DNA of 64,000 nucleotides from Yamagishiella unicocca. Its lineage: Eukaryota > Chlorophyta > Chlorophyceae > Chlamydomonadales > Volvocaceae. This document shows positions 50,822 to 62,450 of this stretch, in pieces (position 1 is the first letter of the stretch; the number at the start of each line of letters is the position of its first letter). The stretch lies in the NCBI GenBank assembly GCA_003116995.1, contig BDSL01000004.1, positions 558,001-622,000 of the forward strand. The letters are read 5' to 3'. Below the pieces are notes generated by a model. The model had not been told where the DNA came from, searched no databases, and saw only the letters and a list, made by a program, of their open reading frames with translations. The position numbers and the translations under genes were made by a program.

Positions 50822-53800
50822 ATGTGGAGCGTCCATGGCACCGCAAATACCATTGAGTTGGGCGGCCCTGGGCCCCACCGCGCCGTCCGCCGCCGGACAA
50901 ACGCGACCGAGGTGCTAGGCGCTGCGGAGGCAGCTGGCCGTCATGGCGCCAGCCTTGGCGGCGCTGGTGGTGGTCGATTCGGCGCCATGCGGCCAGACCT
51001 CGACCGCGACGAGGGTGGAGATGGATTCGGGTTGAGCACCGGCGGCTTGTTCCCTGACGCGTCAATCCACGGCCAGGAGGGCGAGGCGGCGGCGTACAGC
51101 GGCCGCCCCGGCCCGCCGCAGGTGGTCATGTCCGCCACATACCAGGGCACCAGTCTGGGCCTGGCCGCGTATGACGCGCTGACGAATGAGGCAAGTGGCG
51201 TGCGGACGTGAGCAGGGACTGGGTGCCGCACGCCGGCGGGTGGGAGGCAACGGAAGCTACGACTGCCAGGCCGATAAGGGTAGGCCGACTTTAGCCGCTC
51301 GGGGACCTTCCACTCCGCCGATTGGGTCCAGCGTGCAAGGCCACCGCGGCGCCCCTGCCCAACCCCTCCCCGCCACCTGATTCCGCCCTGCTGCCCCGCA
51401 GATCAGTGTCCTGCAATGCCAGGACGAGGTCCGAGGCCCGCTAGCGTTCCAGGTAGATGGGGACCTCCCAACTGCCCGCCTCCGGGCACCCTCCCTCCCT
51501 GAGCCCACACACCCGCACAACGGCATTGCACCTGCCGCTGCTGCCACTGCTGCCGCTGCTGCCGCTGCTGCAAACCTGCCCCTATTGCCAAGGCTGCAAA
51601 GCCACCCATTGATCCCCGCCGTCTGTCACCAGCAACCTTCTCCTCTTGTTCCGCTCCCTTCCACCATCACCAGATGCTCCAGCTGGCGAAGATGCAGGTG
51701 GAGCCGCAGCTGATCCTGCTCAGCAGCAAGGTGGATACGGCGGCGCTGGAGGCGGCCCGGGCACCGGTCGCTGGCGCAAACTTGGAGCAGGGCGACGCGA
51801 CGGGCTTCGAGGCGCGCCTGGAGCGCAGCGCCGCTTTTATGTACGACAAGGTACGAAAGCTCACAGCTTCTGCGCGCTGCGGGGTTTTTTTTTGCTGTCG
51901 CGGCTCCTAAACGCAACCAGTCGTTACAAGGCGGGACCTACCTCGTTTGTTCCTTTCGGTGCTGCAGCAACGATGCAGCTGCCTCCCTCCCATATCCCCA
52001 GTTGTTCTCCAAAGAAGAGCTGCATTTTCTCAAGGACACTATCCCGCACCCCGCACCCCCTCGTATCCGACCCGTGCCCTCTCGCAGGCCCTCCGACGCC
52101 TAGACCTGCTGCTGCTGCGCGGCATGGCCCCCGGCCTCCCTGCCGCGCAGCGCTCCATGCAGCTGTCGGCGCAGGTGGACTTGGGGCAGCAGCAGGCGGT
52201 CGGCGCACTGGGGGCGCTGGTGGGCTTCGTGGTCCGGGTAGGAAAAGGTCGGGAGAGGAAGAGGTTCGGAAGGGCAAGCGGGTCGGGAGGGCAAGTGGTT
52301 CGGGAGGGCAAGTGGCTCGGAAGTCGAAATGGGTTGGGAGGGGAAGTGGGTCGGGAGGGGAACTAGTTCGGAGGGGAAGTGGGTCGGGAGGGCAAGTGGG
52401 TCGGGAGGGCAAGTGGGTCGGGAGGGCAAGTGGGTCGGGAGGGGAAGTGGGTCGGGAGGGGAAGTGGGTCGGGAGGGGAAGTGGGTCGGGTTAGCGTGGC
52501 AACGCGTATCAACCCACAGCCCCTCTGCCCTGTCCCACTGGTGCCAGCATAGGAGGGACTGGGGCCTGATGGACAGCAAGAACCAACGCCTGGTGGTGGC
52601 GGCGGCCATGGAGATGGCGCGGAGGAGGAGATGGACGGCGGGCCGGAGGGCCGCCCCGGCCGGGGGGGTTCGGGTGTGCTGGTGGTGGAGCGGCTGAGCC
52701 AGCTTACCATGCACGGGTGCGGCCAGAGAGGGCGAGGCGGGACCGGGGGCCAGGCGGCTGTGGTGGAGCGAAGGCAGGCAGGAAACTGAGGTTTTGCGTT
52801 AAACGGGACATTGGGAGGTAGTGCGGTCTGTTTGTCTGCCTGCATTGAGGGGTGGTGGTGTACGAGGTATGTTTGGGTGTCGCTTGCTCACACCGCCTCG
52901 CCCCCGCTCTGTCCCCCTCGTTACCGCACACGCTGTTTATGTACTGTGGACCACACGCCATGATGCTCCGCACCAGGGACCACACGCCATGATGCCGCCA
53001 CCCGCCCACCTGCCCTGCAGCCTCCTGCACGTGGACCTGCCCTCGCTGCACGGCCTGCAGATCTTCGCGTGCGAGCGCCACCCCTCGGCAATGGGGCTGG
53101 GCAAGCCCAAGGAGGGCTTCAGCCTCTTCGGCCTTGCCAATCGATGCGTCACGCAAATGGTGAGTAGCGCAAATGGTGAGTCACATGGGAGCACAAAGCA
53201 TGGTGTTCGGGTCCTCTGCGGCATGTGGGGAAAGACGGGGCCGAGTGAAGCCAGGCGGGGAGTCGGTCCTTGTTCAGGTTAACCTTGCACCTACCGCGCC
53301 CTTTGTGCAAGGCCCGTAAGTGCACAAAGGGTGCGGTAACCTTCAGCGATGCCCGCTCCTTCATGGTGGACGTCTGCCCCGATCCCTGCCCCCCGTCAGG
53401 GCAAGCGGCTGCTGCGGTTCTGGTTCCTGCGGCCAGTGGTCAACCTTGACGTCATCCGGGACCGCCAGGTGGGGGCTCGCGGTCACATGTGAAAGCGGGA
53501 ACGAGGGGGACTGAAAGCATGTTGGGGATATGGGTGCTTAGGGTTTAGGCTAGGGGCGCGCACTTGGGTGGGGCCAGAGGTAGCCGGGATTTAGGATTGC
53601 CGGCGGCAGCAATCACAACTTGTATAAGGTTACGTTCTATGACGAGCGAGCGTTCCTATTTTGGGCTGGGCGGACGGGGCCCCGCTGCAACCCTGCGACC
53701 GCCCCCCTGGCCTGTATAGGACACTGTGGAGCTGCTGCTCCGCAACGGTGGCGACCTCATCCCAGCGCTGCGCGCGGAGCTGCGGAAGGCAGGGAGTGCA

Positions 53801-56800
53801 CCGCGGGGGGGTTGGGGCTGGACGGGGGGTTACAATAATAGACCCGGCAACGCGACGGGGCTGGACGGGGTGGGGAGGCGGGGACGGGGGGGTTGCGAGG
53901 AAGACCCATGGATGCGAGAAAAAACGTTAAGAACAGACGTTTCGAGACCGACGGGGACGGTGGGGTGAGGCGGGGCCGCATGGAGGATGGGGGTGCTGGC
54001 AAGCAGAGGAGGGCGTCGCCGCCTGGTGGCAGTACTTGCGGGGACAAGGTCAGGGAAAGTCAGGGAAACACCGCACGAGACTCGGATCCCAGATCCGGAT
54101 CCAGACATTCAGCGCGAAATCGCTGTCCTCGCCCGTAGCCCCGGAAGGTCCTCAGCCCCCTCCTTGCGAGACTCATCCCTCCTCGACTGCACCTCCTTAC
54201 TCCTCCGCAGCTGCCTGACATTCACGCGCTGCTGGCACGGCTGGCCCTGGCGCAGCAGCGGCCCGACCTTAAGGCGCTGCAGCAGCTGCAGGTAGGAGGC
54301 CTGGGTTGTGGAAGGCGGGAGTTGTGGGTTTCGGCGGCTCCGATGCCCTCCTCACGTAACCCCCCAGCGTCCTCCTCAACCCACAGTCCTGCCTGCAGCA
54401 GCTGCTGCGGCTGAGGGCAGCTTTTGAGCAGCAGCTGGCACCCGAGCTGGCGGCGGCGGCGGCGAAGGAAAGCGGCGGCAGGGGCAGCGGCGGCACGGAG
54501 GTGGGGTTGCGAGGAAGACCCGTGTACGAGGAAACAACCGTTTGTGTCGAACGTTTGGAGATGCACGGTGGTCGGGTGAGGGGCTGCACACACCACTGCG
54601 CAACGCCTCAACACCCCCTAGGATTGGACGGGGTCCGCCACACAGTTACAGTGCCCCTCAACCTGGCCCTCTGCGTGGCCGATGTGCGCCCTCAGCCCCT
54701 CATTAACTAACATTAACATTCTCCCCGCTCGACCGGTCGACCCTCGCAAACCCCGCGTAGACCCCAACCCACCCCCATCTCTACCCCACCACCCCACACC
54801 CGGCAGTCCCCCGGCAGCTCCTGGCAGAGTCTTGGCGCTGAGACCCACGGGTCGGCACGCGGTCCCCCGGGCCCCCGCTGGGATTCCGTCTCCATCAGCG
54901 CCAAGGTGCTGGCGCATGTGGGCGCCGAGCTGCAGGTGGGTTAGTGTCGTCTTGGGGATTGAGAGCTGCAGGTGGGTTAATGTCGTCTTTGGGATTGAGA
55001 GCTGCGCTGGTCATGGGGGTTGGGTCGTTGGTGGTTAAGTAGCGACGGACGCTGGTGTGAGGATTGCCGCTCGATGGGGCCGTGGCGCTGGCTATTACTT
55101 GCCTCTGGGAAGGTGCTCTTGCGGCTGCGGCCGCCATTCCCCGGCCCACTACTCCTGCTCACCTGCTGTCGTTGCTGCCACTTCTGCCTCCCCCCAGTCC
55201 GCTCAGGACCTGCTGCTCAACATGCTGGACAGCAACCAGGTGAAGCGGCGAAGGGAGAGGTCGTACATTTGGGACGGGTATATCCCATGAAAGGAAAATA
55301 CATGTGTCTACCCTGCCCACATACCTCGGCTCGTGTGTCCTAGTTCGCTCACCGGCAGTAGCCCCCTCCGCACCCTCTTCTCGGCATCCGCAGTCCGAGG
55401 AGGGCATGGTCGTCGCCATGGGAGTATGTCCAGAGCTCGACCGGCTCAAGACGGCATACCGAGCGCTACCGGAATACCTAACCCAGGTGGGGCAGCGTAA
55501 AAGGTCGCGTATTTCGAATATTGGATCCAGGTGGAGCGGGGCGGGCCCGGTAAATGAGGTTTCAACCAACACCAACGACAGCATCAACGGCACCAACGCT
55601 CACCGCACCAGCACTGTCAACCGCAGGTGGTGGAGTCAGAGCTACGGCGTGTACCGCGGTGCCTGGTACGGCACAACTCGCAGCAGCTGTGGTCCGTACT
55701 GTATCTGCCGCAGGTACGGCTCGGGATGTGGTTGCAACGGCTCCTAGCTGTTGTTATCTCGGCGCATAGTCCTCCCCCATCGCACCTCCGAAACCATCCC
55801 ACATCAAATCTTTGCACCTCCGAAACTTTCCCAAACTCCGCACTGCAGGTCGGCTTCGTGATGCGGGTACAGGGCCAGCAGCTGACAGGTCGGTGCGCAA
55901 TGGGGACGGCATCGGAAGGGAGCGGGCGCAGGGAAGAGAAGGCATGGAGCACATGGAAGAAAAATGGAAAGGGAGTCCCAAGGAGGAAGGAGGAGCGAGC
56001 ACAGGGAGAAGGAAAATGGACGGGAGGGCGGAGGTGGTTGAGTGCAGCAGTTGCCGCCACCGCGCATCGCGTGCATCTCACCTCGCCGCCCTGTCCCGCG
56101 CGACCCGTTGGTCCCTGCTCCCTGCCTGCAGCTGACCTGCTGGACGCACTGCCGGACTACGAGCTGGCGTTTGAGGGGGCGGCCGGGCCCGAAGACGGGG
56201 AGGGCGCGGGAGGCGGCGAGGAGGGGGCGGGGGCGGGCTGGGCGGCGTACTACCGTACGGAAGCGACTCGGGAGCTCAACGCGCGCTTCGGCGACATGCA
56301 GTACAAGATCCAGGACCTGGAGGTAGGTGCGGGCTAGGTCGGGTGCTCGCTCCGTTGCCATATCCGTTGTTGGACCGAACTCGCTCATCACCGCCACACT
56401 GCGGCCCACTGCCTGCACCTACTGGTTCTCACGCGACCTGCCTGCTGCTGCCATCCTAGTCGTACCGGTGTACGGTAGTACTGCCGGGACGACACGGGGT
56501 TTCCCCCGCCGCTGCACGCACCCTTCCGCAACCAAAGGCCACCCTCGTGGCCGAGCTGGTCGCCCGCCTGCTGAGTCAGCACAGCCCGCGGCTGCAGCGC
56601 GCCGCGGCGGTGGCTGGGGAGCTGGACTGCCTGGTGGCGCTGGCGGCGCTGGCGGGGCCCGGGGGCGGCGGCGGCTCGCCGTACTGCCGGCCGCAGCTGA
56701 CGACGGACAACGTGCTCCATATCGTCAATGGTGTGTATGGGTTTGTACGGCAAGGGCCCCGCGGTGACGGAGGGCCCCGGGGATGATGGGAAACAGCTTG

Positions 56801-59160
56801 GTACGTCGTTAGTGAGGCACCTAGAGTGAGCGAAGCAACACACGCACCTGCCTCCGTCCCTCCCCACCCCTTCTCACCCGTTCCACAGGTCGCCACCCTC
56901 TGGCTGAGACGGTAGTAGACACCTATATCCCCTTCACCACAACCATGCAGCCGGAGAGCGGCAGGCTGCAGGTGGTGACAGGTGGGCCTTACTCCTCCTG
57001 CCGCCGCCTTCTTGCGTGCCTGCCCCATACACCCCCAACCGGTAGCTGGACGTCACCCCTCTGCAACTCGGCACGGCACTCGGCTCGGCACTCGGCTCGG
57101 CTGCCCTTCCGCAACTCCCTTCCGCGCCCCCCAACCGGCCTCAAGCCCCCTTCTTCCCTGCTGGGCCCATCCTCCCGCACTCTGCTGCACCTGCTCCCCG
57201 CCTCGCCCCGCCGCCCTCCCCAGGCCCCAACGCCTCCGGCAAGAGCTGCTACGCTCGCGCGGTGGCGCTCATCGTGTTCCTGGCGCACCTGGGCTCCTTC
57301 GTGCCCGCGGACAGCGCGCGGGTGGGGCTGGCGGACCGCATCGCAGCCAGGTCGGCGGCGCCGCCGGGCGCGGTGTGGGGCGGCGGCGGCGGCGGGGCGG
57401 GGGCCGCAGGGGGCCTGCGCCCCAGCACCTTCCTCACGGACCTGGCGCAGGTGGGTGGAGTGAAGGGAGTAGTGGGGGCTGGCTGGGTTTCTAGGGGGGT
57501 GGCCGGGGGACGGAAGAGGAAGGGGGGTTTTTGTTTTGGGTGGGGGCTGTCGTGCCCCACCGGCCGCTAGCTGCTGTCCGGGCTGGCGGGCTGCTGGCCG
57601 CCTGAAAGTGCCGAGGAAAGAAGCAAGCAGTGTACGTACCGGTATGCAGCCTATGTTCATACCCGCTCGGGCCCCGCCCCTCCCGCTCGGGCCCCGGCCC
57701 CGGCTGCTGCTGCCTTCCTCCAGGTGTCCTCTATGCTCCAAGGCGCCACCAGCCGCTCTCTGATCATCCTAGATGAGTTCGGCAAGGTGCGGTCCGGTGC
57801 GGGTTTGTGTGGGGCTGCTGCTTGATTGGGGATGTGGAGGTGCGGGCGGGGCGGGGGGTTTGGATGGCAAGAGAATCCGCGAAGGGGGGCGGGGCGAGGG
57901 GGAACCGGAGGACTTGCGGTTGCGAACATGCGGCGGCGGGGCTGTAGCCAGATGCAGTGCAGTGTGTCCGCCTGATGGAGGGGATCCTTGTGGCTGGTTG
58001 GGAACGCAACGGCGTTTCTCCACCGCGGACTACCTGCACCACCACCAACCCTTGCGTCAACATCAAAAGCCGCCTCCCAAGTCACCAGGCAAGCAACCCC
58101 TACCGCTGTCTTCCTCCTCCTCGCGCTCCCACCTGCCTGGCCGCTGGCATGCAGGGCACCCTGGCCTCTGACGGTGTGGGTCTCACCGCCGCCGTAATTA
58201 ACCACTTCGCCACTGGCACAGCAGCGACCACAGCAGCCAGCGCCGGGGAGGGGCCCGAGGGGGGAGGCGGCAGGGGGCAGTGGCCCGACGGCGCTGCGCA
58301 GCAGCCCCACCACCAGCCCCCCCGCCTCATCCTGTGCACGCACTTCCATGAGCTCTTCCGGCCAGGGATCCTGCCTCGCAGCCAGCAACTGGCCTTCCTG
58401 CAAATGGAGGTGCTCAGCAGCAACCCGCGCCAACAGCAGAGGCATGGGCCGAGTGGTAGTGGAGCAGGTGGCGGCGCCTCCGTGGAGGTGGAAGTGGAGC
58501 ACGTCTTCCTCTACCGGCTGGTCCCTGGCCAGTGCCCCGCCAGCTTCGGTGTCCACTGCGCCCGGCTAGCTGGGCTGGAAGAAGGGGTGTGCGGCAGGGC
58601 GATGGTGGGTGCGTGGGTGCTACGTTCGTCCAGCACCTACATGGCCGCACCTGGCCGGCCAATGAAACCCCTTCCTCGCTCCGCCCCTCGCGTGCACGGA
58701 CCACCTCCCGCCCACCCGCAGGAGATCATCGCGGCGCAGCAGCTCGGCGGTGTGGTGGGTCGCTCCAGCCGGATACTGTCCTCGGCGCAGGTCCTGCAGG
58801 ACCAGCGGCGCCTGCAGCAGCTGCAGGTTAGTGCACCCCGCCGTACATACCCCCCGGTATTTACTCAAGGTATGCCTGCGATTCGCTTTTACGTTTTGAA
58901 CGTACGCATTTTTCCTTTTGATGGACCCCTTTCTCTCGTCCTCCGAGGTCCTACCCTCTCGCGTCTGCGGCACGCACACATAACGCATCGACCGACCAAT
59001 CCCTACCTATTTTTTTCAACTGCACGGGGTGTCCGGCACGAACCCGCCCCCCGCTGATCAGGCTTGCGCGCAGCTGGCGGCCGCGGACCAAGATGCGGCG
59101 CTGCTGCAGCTGCTGCAGCGGGAGGCGGAAGAGGCGGAGGCGGCTGCCGCGCGGCTGTAG
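50822..59160 (+). CDS. MSH5: MSH5, meiosis-specific MutS homologue
   Basis: MSH5 pairs with MSH4 to clamp recombination intermediates and promote crossovers. Twenty-three exons join in phase to 1054 residues: 50822-51190, 51402-51452, 51674-51850, 52088-52237, 52553-52716, 53021-53159, 53400-53468, 53720-53788, 54211-54291, 54387-54500, 54807-54935, 55198-55239, 55394-55486, 55627-55713, 55849-55888, 56132-56322, 56538-56730, 56889-56981, 57224-57450, 57724-57786, 58155-58586, 58722-58826, 59074-59160. MSH5-type landmarks: [36 protein letters not shown], Walker A GPNASGKS (751-758), [20 protein letters not shown] with Walker B (842-845), CTHFHELF and [11 protein letters not shown]. No mismatch-sensing N-terminal domain is seen, as expected for MSH5. 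Introns 1 and 8 have GC donors. Gly/Ala-rich inserts account for its length over the usual 800-850. Confidence 0.96.
52256..52489. repeat. GC-rich minisatellite, 17-bp unit, in MSH5 intron 4
   Basis: About 13-14 copies of a unit close to AAGTGGGTCGGGAGGGC/G run to the end of the block; the first few are diverged and the last eight nearly identical. The G-rich strand is the transcribed-sense strand. Confidence 0.95.
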
Positions 59161-61298
59161 CAGGGGTGCGGCTCGGATGGAACAGAGAAGGCCGAAAGGG
59201 TACGCATGTATGGGGTGTGCTGGCACAAACTGAGCCAGTCCATGGGGGGCCTAAACTACCGTCGAGCCGCGACACCCTAAGGACGCCCAGCCACCCGGAC
59301 GGGCACGGGGCGCACGTGTATGCATGCGGTGTCAGTCAAGCGCATGGACTCCTACACAACAGCACTCTGGTCTCGCCTTTTTTGCTGCGGTGGGCCTTGG
59401 CATTCCTGGGTTGTTCTTTTTGTTGTGACCCGGCCTTGTTGGGCGGAGTTGTGTCCTGTTTCCCTGTGCCTTAGGGGGCGTCTGCTGGCAGCTAGCGCTG
59501 GCTTCTCTTGCAGTGAGGTCTCGTTATGCGGCCCCCCTCTTATCCTGGGCTCGCGGGGGCTTGCGGACACTGTAACATCTTCCGTACCCTGCAGGAATCC
59601 TGCTCAGCGAGCGCAGGGACGCAGGCAGGGGTAAGCCAGGAGAAGCCAGTATCGCGTGAGGGGCGGAGGAGCCAGCGGGGGAGAGCTCGCATGACCGCCA
59701 GTCCGTACGTAATATGACCCTCTGTCCCAATCGCTCCTGGGAGGAAAGGCGATGTTCACTCGGACCAATTGCTATGATTATTTAATTTTTACGAAGCGCG
59801 TACCCCAATAAAACGATTTTAACAGTCGCGCCGTCTGGAAGTAATAATGAAAAATGCATTGCGACGGATTCGACAGATGGCCGAACGATGCTTTGCGCCT
59901 CCAGGTTACCATATAATGCAAAACTATACAAACGCACAAGGACGAAACGGAAAGGCAAGCAAGGCGCGTGCTGGGCGCCGCCCCAGAAACCCAGGTACCC
60001 CAGGCTGCCCCAGGTACCCCAAGCCAGCACACGTTACTTTCACAACAGCTTAAGCATCCCAGAGGCTCGCACAACCCTTAAAATTAACAATTAACTGCGC
60101 GTTTTTTGTTAAAGGTGAGCGCTGCGCGACGCGACATGCGCCGTGCGCGACAGCTAAGGCCGTCAAAAAGATGGGCTCGCTCTGGTTTGTGCGTATCTCG
60201 TGTATCGAGACGCGCACCAGCAGCACACTACCGACAGAGACGTTTACCTAGTCTGGTCAGCAGTGGGGACTGCCCAGCCGCGCACCATTCCTCGCCGTTC
60301 CCCAACGGGGGTTCACACAAGAAAGCAGCGCGTGTTGCAGCCACCACCACCGAGATAATGGCAAGGTGTCTCATTCAGCACTGGATCCCAGCACTGGCCA
60401 GCACGTTAAACACCGTCCACAGTCCTGTGGACAGGTGCGGAACCACTGTACGTAACGTGTTTCATTCACGTTCAATTCAACACGTTGCAGAAGACCCGAC
60501 TTAGCATCATACAAATTACCAGTACTGCCTCGTGTCTCCCGTGGCACTCAGTGGCGCGAAAATTCGAAATGGCTCAGGGGTTGGAGTGCCGACAGTGCCA
60601 CTTGGAGATATAGGTGAGTTTGGCTGAAGCCGGGGCAGAAGTGACTAAGGTGATGACAGGATCGTCAGGGGGCAATGGCTATCAGCAAAGGGCAGCCAGG
60701 GGCAGCCCCACCATAGCCTAGGGATGTTGACGTGAGGTAGAAGCACCGGCAGACAGCGGTAACGTTCCTAATGCATCATGATGGGCCCAATGAATTTGGG
60801 TATCAGGGATGCTGTCAACAAAAATAAGCAGTTCGCCGGGTCCCGTTCATAACGACTTTAACGGCTGCAGTGCCAGCAGGAGCCAGCGCAATGGCTAGCT
60901 CCTTGTCGCCTCCTGTCGCGTGGCACAGAAACGAGGACCAGTTCCCCATCACCTTAACAAAAGGCCATCATCGTGACCACACCGCATCACATGGCCACCT
61001 CCAGAGAGCAATTCGCGCCAATGTAAAGCATAAAGAAAATATAATGGTACACAGCGATCTCGTGTGTCCTCTATTCATCCGCTTTGCGGCCTCTGCCACT
61101 CCGGAAAGGATTTCGCTATGAACATTCCGGCATAATTCAAGCTCCCTGGTTACGGTAAATTTTATGCAGTAATCAATTCGGCATAGGAGGCACAGCGTAA
61201 GCGCTACAGCAGATGCTCGGGTGGGGACTTGGGAGTACCAAGTGGCAGTACGGCAAGACAACGTTGACGGCTTCCATTCTATTTCTGGTTCTGGTACC
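59161..61298. other. Intergenic between MSH5 and the LINE ORF1
   Basis: It holds the MSH5 3' UTR and, toward the right, the 5' untranslated part of the retrotransposon, whose 5' end I cannot place. No gene-like ORF. AT-rich around 59760-59830. Confidence 0.55.
59571..59575 (+). terminator. Candidate TGTAA poly(A) signal for MSH5
   Basis: TGTAA about 410 bp past the MSH5 stop codon, preceded by a GC-rich stretch. Confidence 0.5.
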
Positions 61299-62450
61299 AT
61301 GGAGGAGGCTATAGACACTCTGAAGGCGGACATGTCATCGACCTTCTCGGCGAAACTTGCGGATATGTCGTCGACCTTCTCGGCGCAATTCGCAAGCCTC
61401 AGCCGTATGTTTGACGAACGGCTGGAGAAGTTTAGCGACAGCTTAAAGAGGGAGAGCCAGCGGCTGGACGCGGAGATCCATGCCGTTCACCAACGGCTCA
61501 GCAGGTCGGTCGGCGAACCCACCGATGGCCAAGAGGCGCTCGTGGTGAAGGTCAACAACCTGTACACGATGGTACAGGACCTTACCTCAGCGATTCAGAA
61601 GCTGCAGAGGGCCTGGTCAGGGCTACAGCAAGAGGGTCCGGCCGCAGCACAGCAGCACCCCAGGCGAGCCACGCAGGCATACGAGGTGGGGCGGACAGTA
61701 CCTCTCACGGAGTCGGGATCTTTGATCCTAAGCAACATTGGGCGCAATATCGCGCTGCCAGAAATTCAGCAAAAGCTGGAGGGGGTCATGGAGTATGTAC
61801 AGATCCGTAGCGTAGGCATCAAGGCGGAAGAGGTGCCGTCGGGGATGAGCGCCTTCAGGAAGGCGGTCGGCGCCAGCAGCGGAGACGACAAGGCCGACAC
61901 GGCAATGGAGATGGACGAGCAGGCGGGAGCAGCAGCGGCGGTAACTCCAGGTGGAGAAGCACGGCAGGTCACCGGCACCGCAGCTCCGGCTGATGGCGCC
62001 GGGGCGGCCACAAGGGAGCAGTTCACACCGGTGCGCCGCATAATAGTGCGGTTCACGGGTGAGGCAGAGGATGTTCAGGCTGCAAGGGCAGCCTTTATCA
62101 GCTGCGCTGTGTTCATCCGGCAGACGTTCCAGTGGGTGGTTGCCGACAACCTCACCCCCGCGGGTCGCGCCGCCCGACGTGCAGCATCGTACGACTACAA
62201 GAGGTTGCTGGACGGCGGCATGCGGCCGAAGTGGCGCAACGGCGCCCAGATCTTCGTACTGCCTCCGGGGTCACGTGTCCCCAGGCAGTACACAGAAGAG
62301 GACGTGAAGCGCTGCCCGGAGGCACCACCAGAGACGGGCGGACGAGGAGTGAGGGGAGGCGGAGCATGGCGCAGTATGGCGGGGTCCGGTGAGGGACCCG
62401 GGAGGAATGGAGACCTGGGAGGTGCGCGTAACGGCGACGCACGAATCTAA
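61299..62450 (+). CDS. LINE ORF1 protein (coiled-coil, probable nucleic-acid-binding chaperone)
   Basis: 383 residues, intact. The start is the ATG at 61299; the frame is open upstream only through non-ATG codons. Residues about 10-75 form heptads (DERLEKFSDSLKRESQRLD) typical of trimerising coiled coils in L1-type ORF1 proteins. An 11-residue unit (ADMSSTFSAKL, then ADMSSTFSAQF) is duplicated in tandem near the N-terminus. The middle is Ala/Gly-rich, and a basic region follows with RRIIVRFTGEAEDVQAA and, further on, RRAASYDYKRLLDGG, suggesting an RNA-binding part. The Gly/Arg-rich tail ends at a TAA whose last A is the first base of the ORF2 ATG. No CCHC zinc knuckle is visible. Confidence 0.88.
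   Translation: MEEAIDTLKADMSSTFSAKLADMSSTFSAQFASLSRMFDERLEKFSDSLKRESQRLDAEIHAVHQRLSRSVGEPTDGQEALVVKVNNLYTMVQDLTSAIQKLQRAWSGLQQEGPAAAQQHPRRATQAYEVGRTVPLTESGSLILSNIGRNIALPEIQQKLEGVMEYVQIRSVGIKAEEVPSGMSAFRKAVGASSGDDKADTAMEMDEQAGAAAAVTPGGEARQVTGTAAPADGAGAATREQFTPVRRIIVRFTGEAEDVQAARAAFISCAVFIRQTFQWVVADNLTPAGRAARRAASYDYKRLLDGGMRPKWRNGAQIFVLPPGSRVPRQYTEEDVKRCPEAPPETGGRGVRGGGAWRSMAGSGEGPGRNGDLGGARNGDARI

Noticed and set aside
51646..52494. A 282-codon plus-strand ORF near the start of MSH5
   Set aside because: It reads in another frame through MSH5 exons 3-4, then through the 17-bp minisatellite, which gives an artificial Gly/Ser/Arg repeat.
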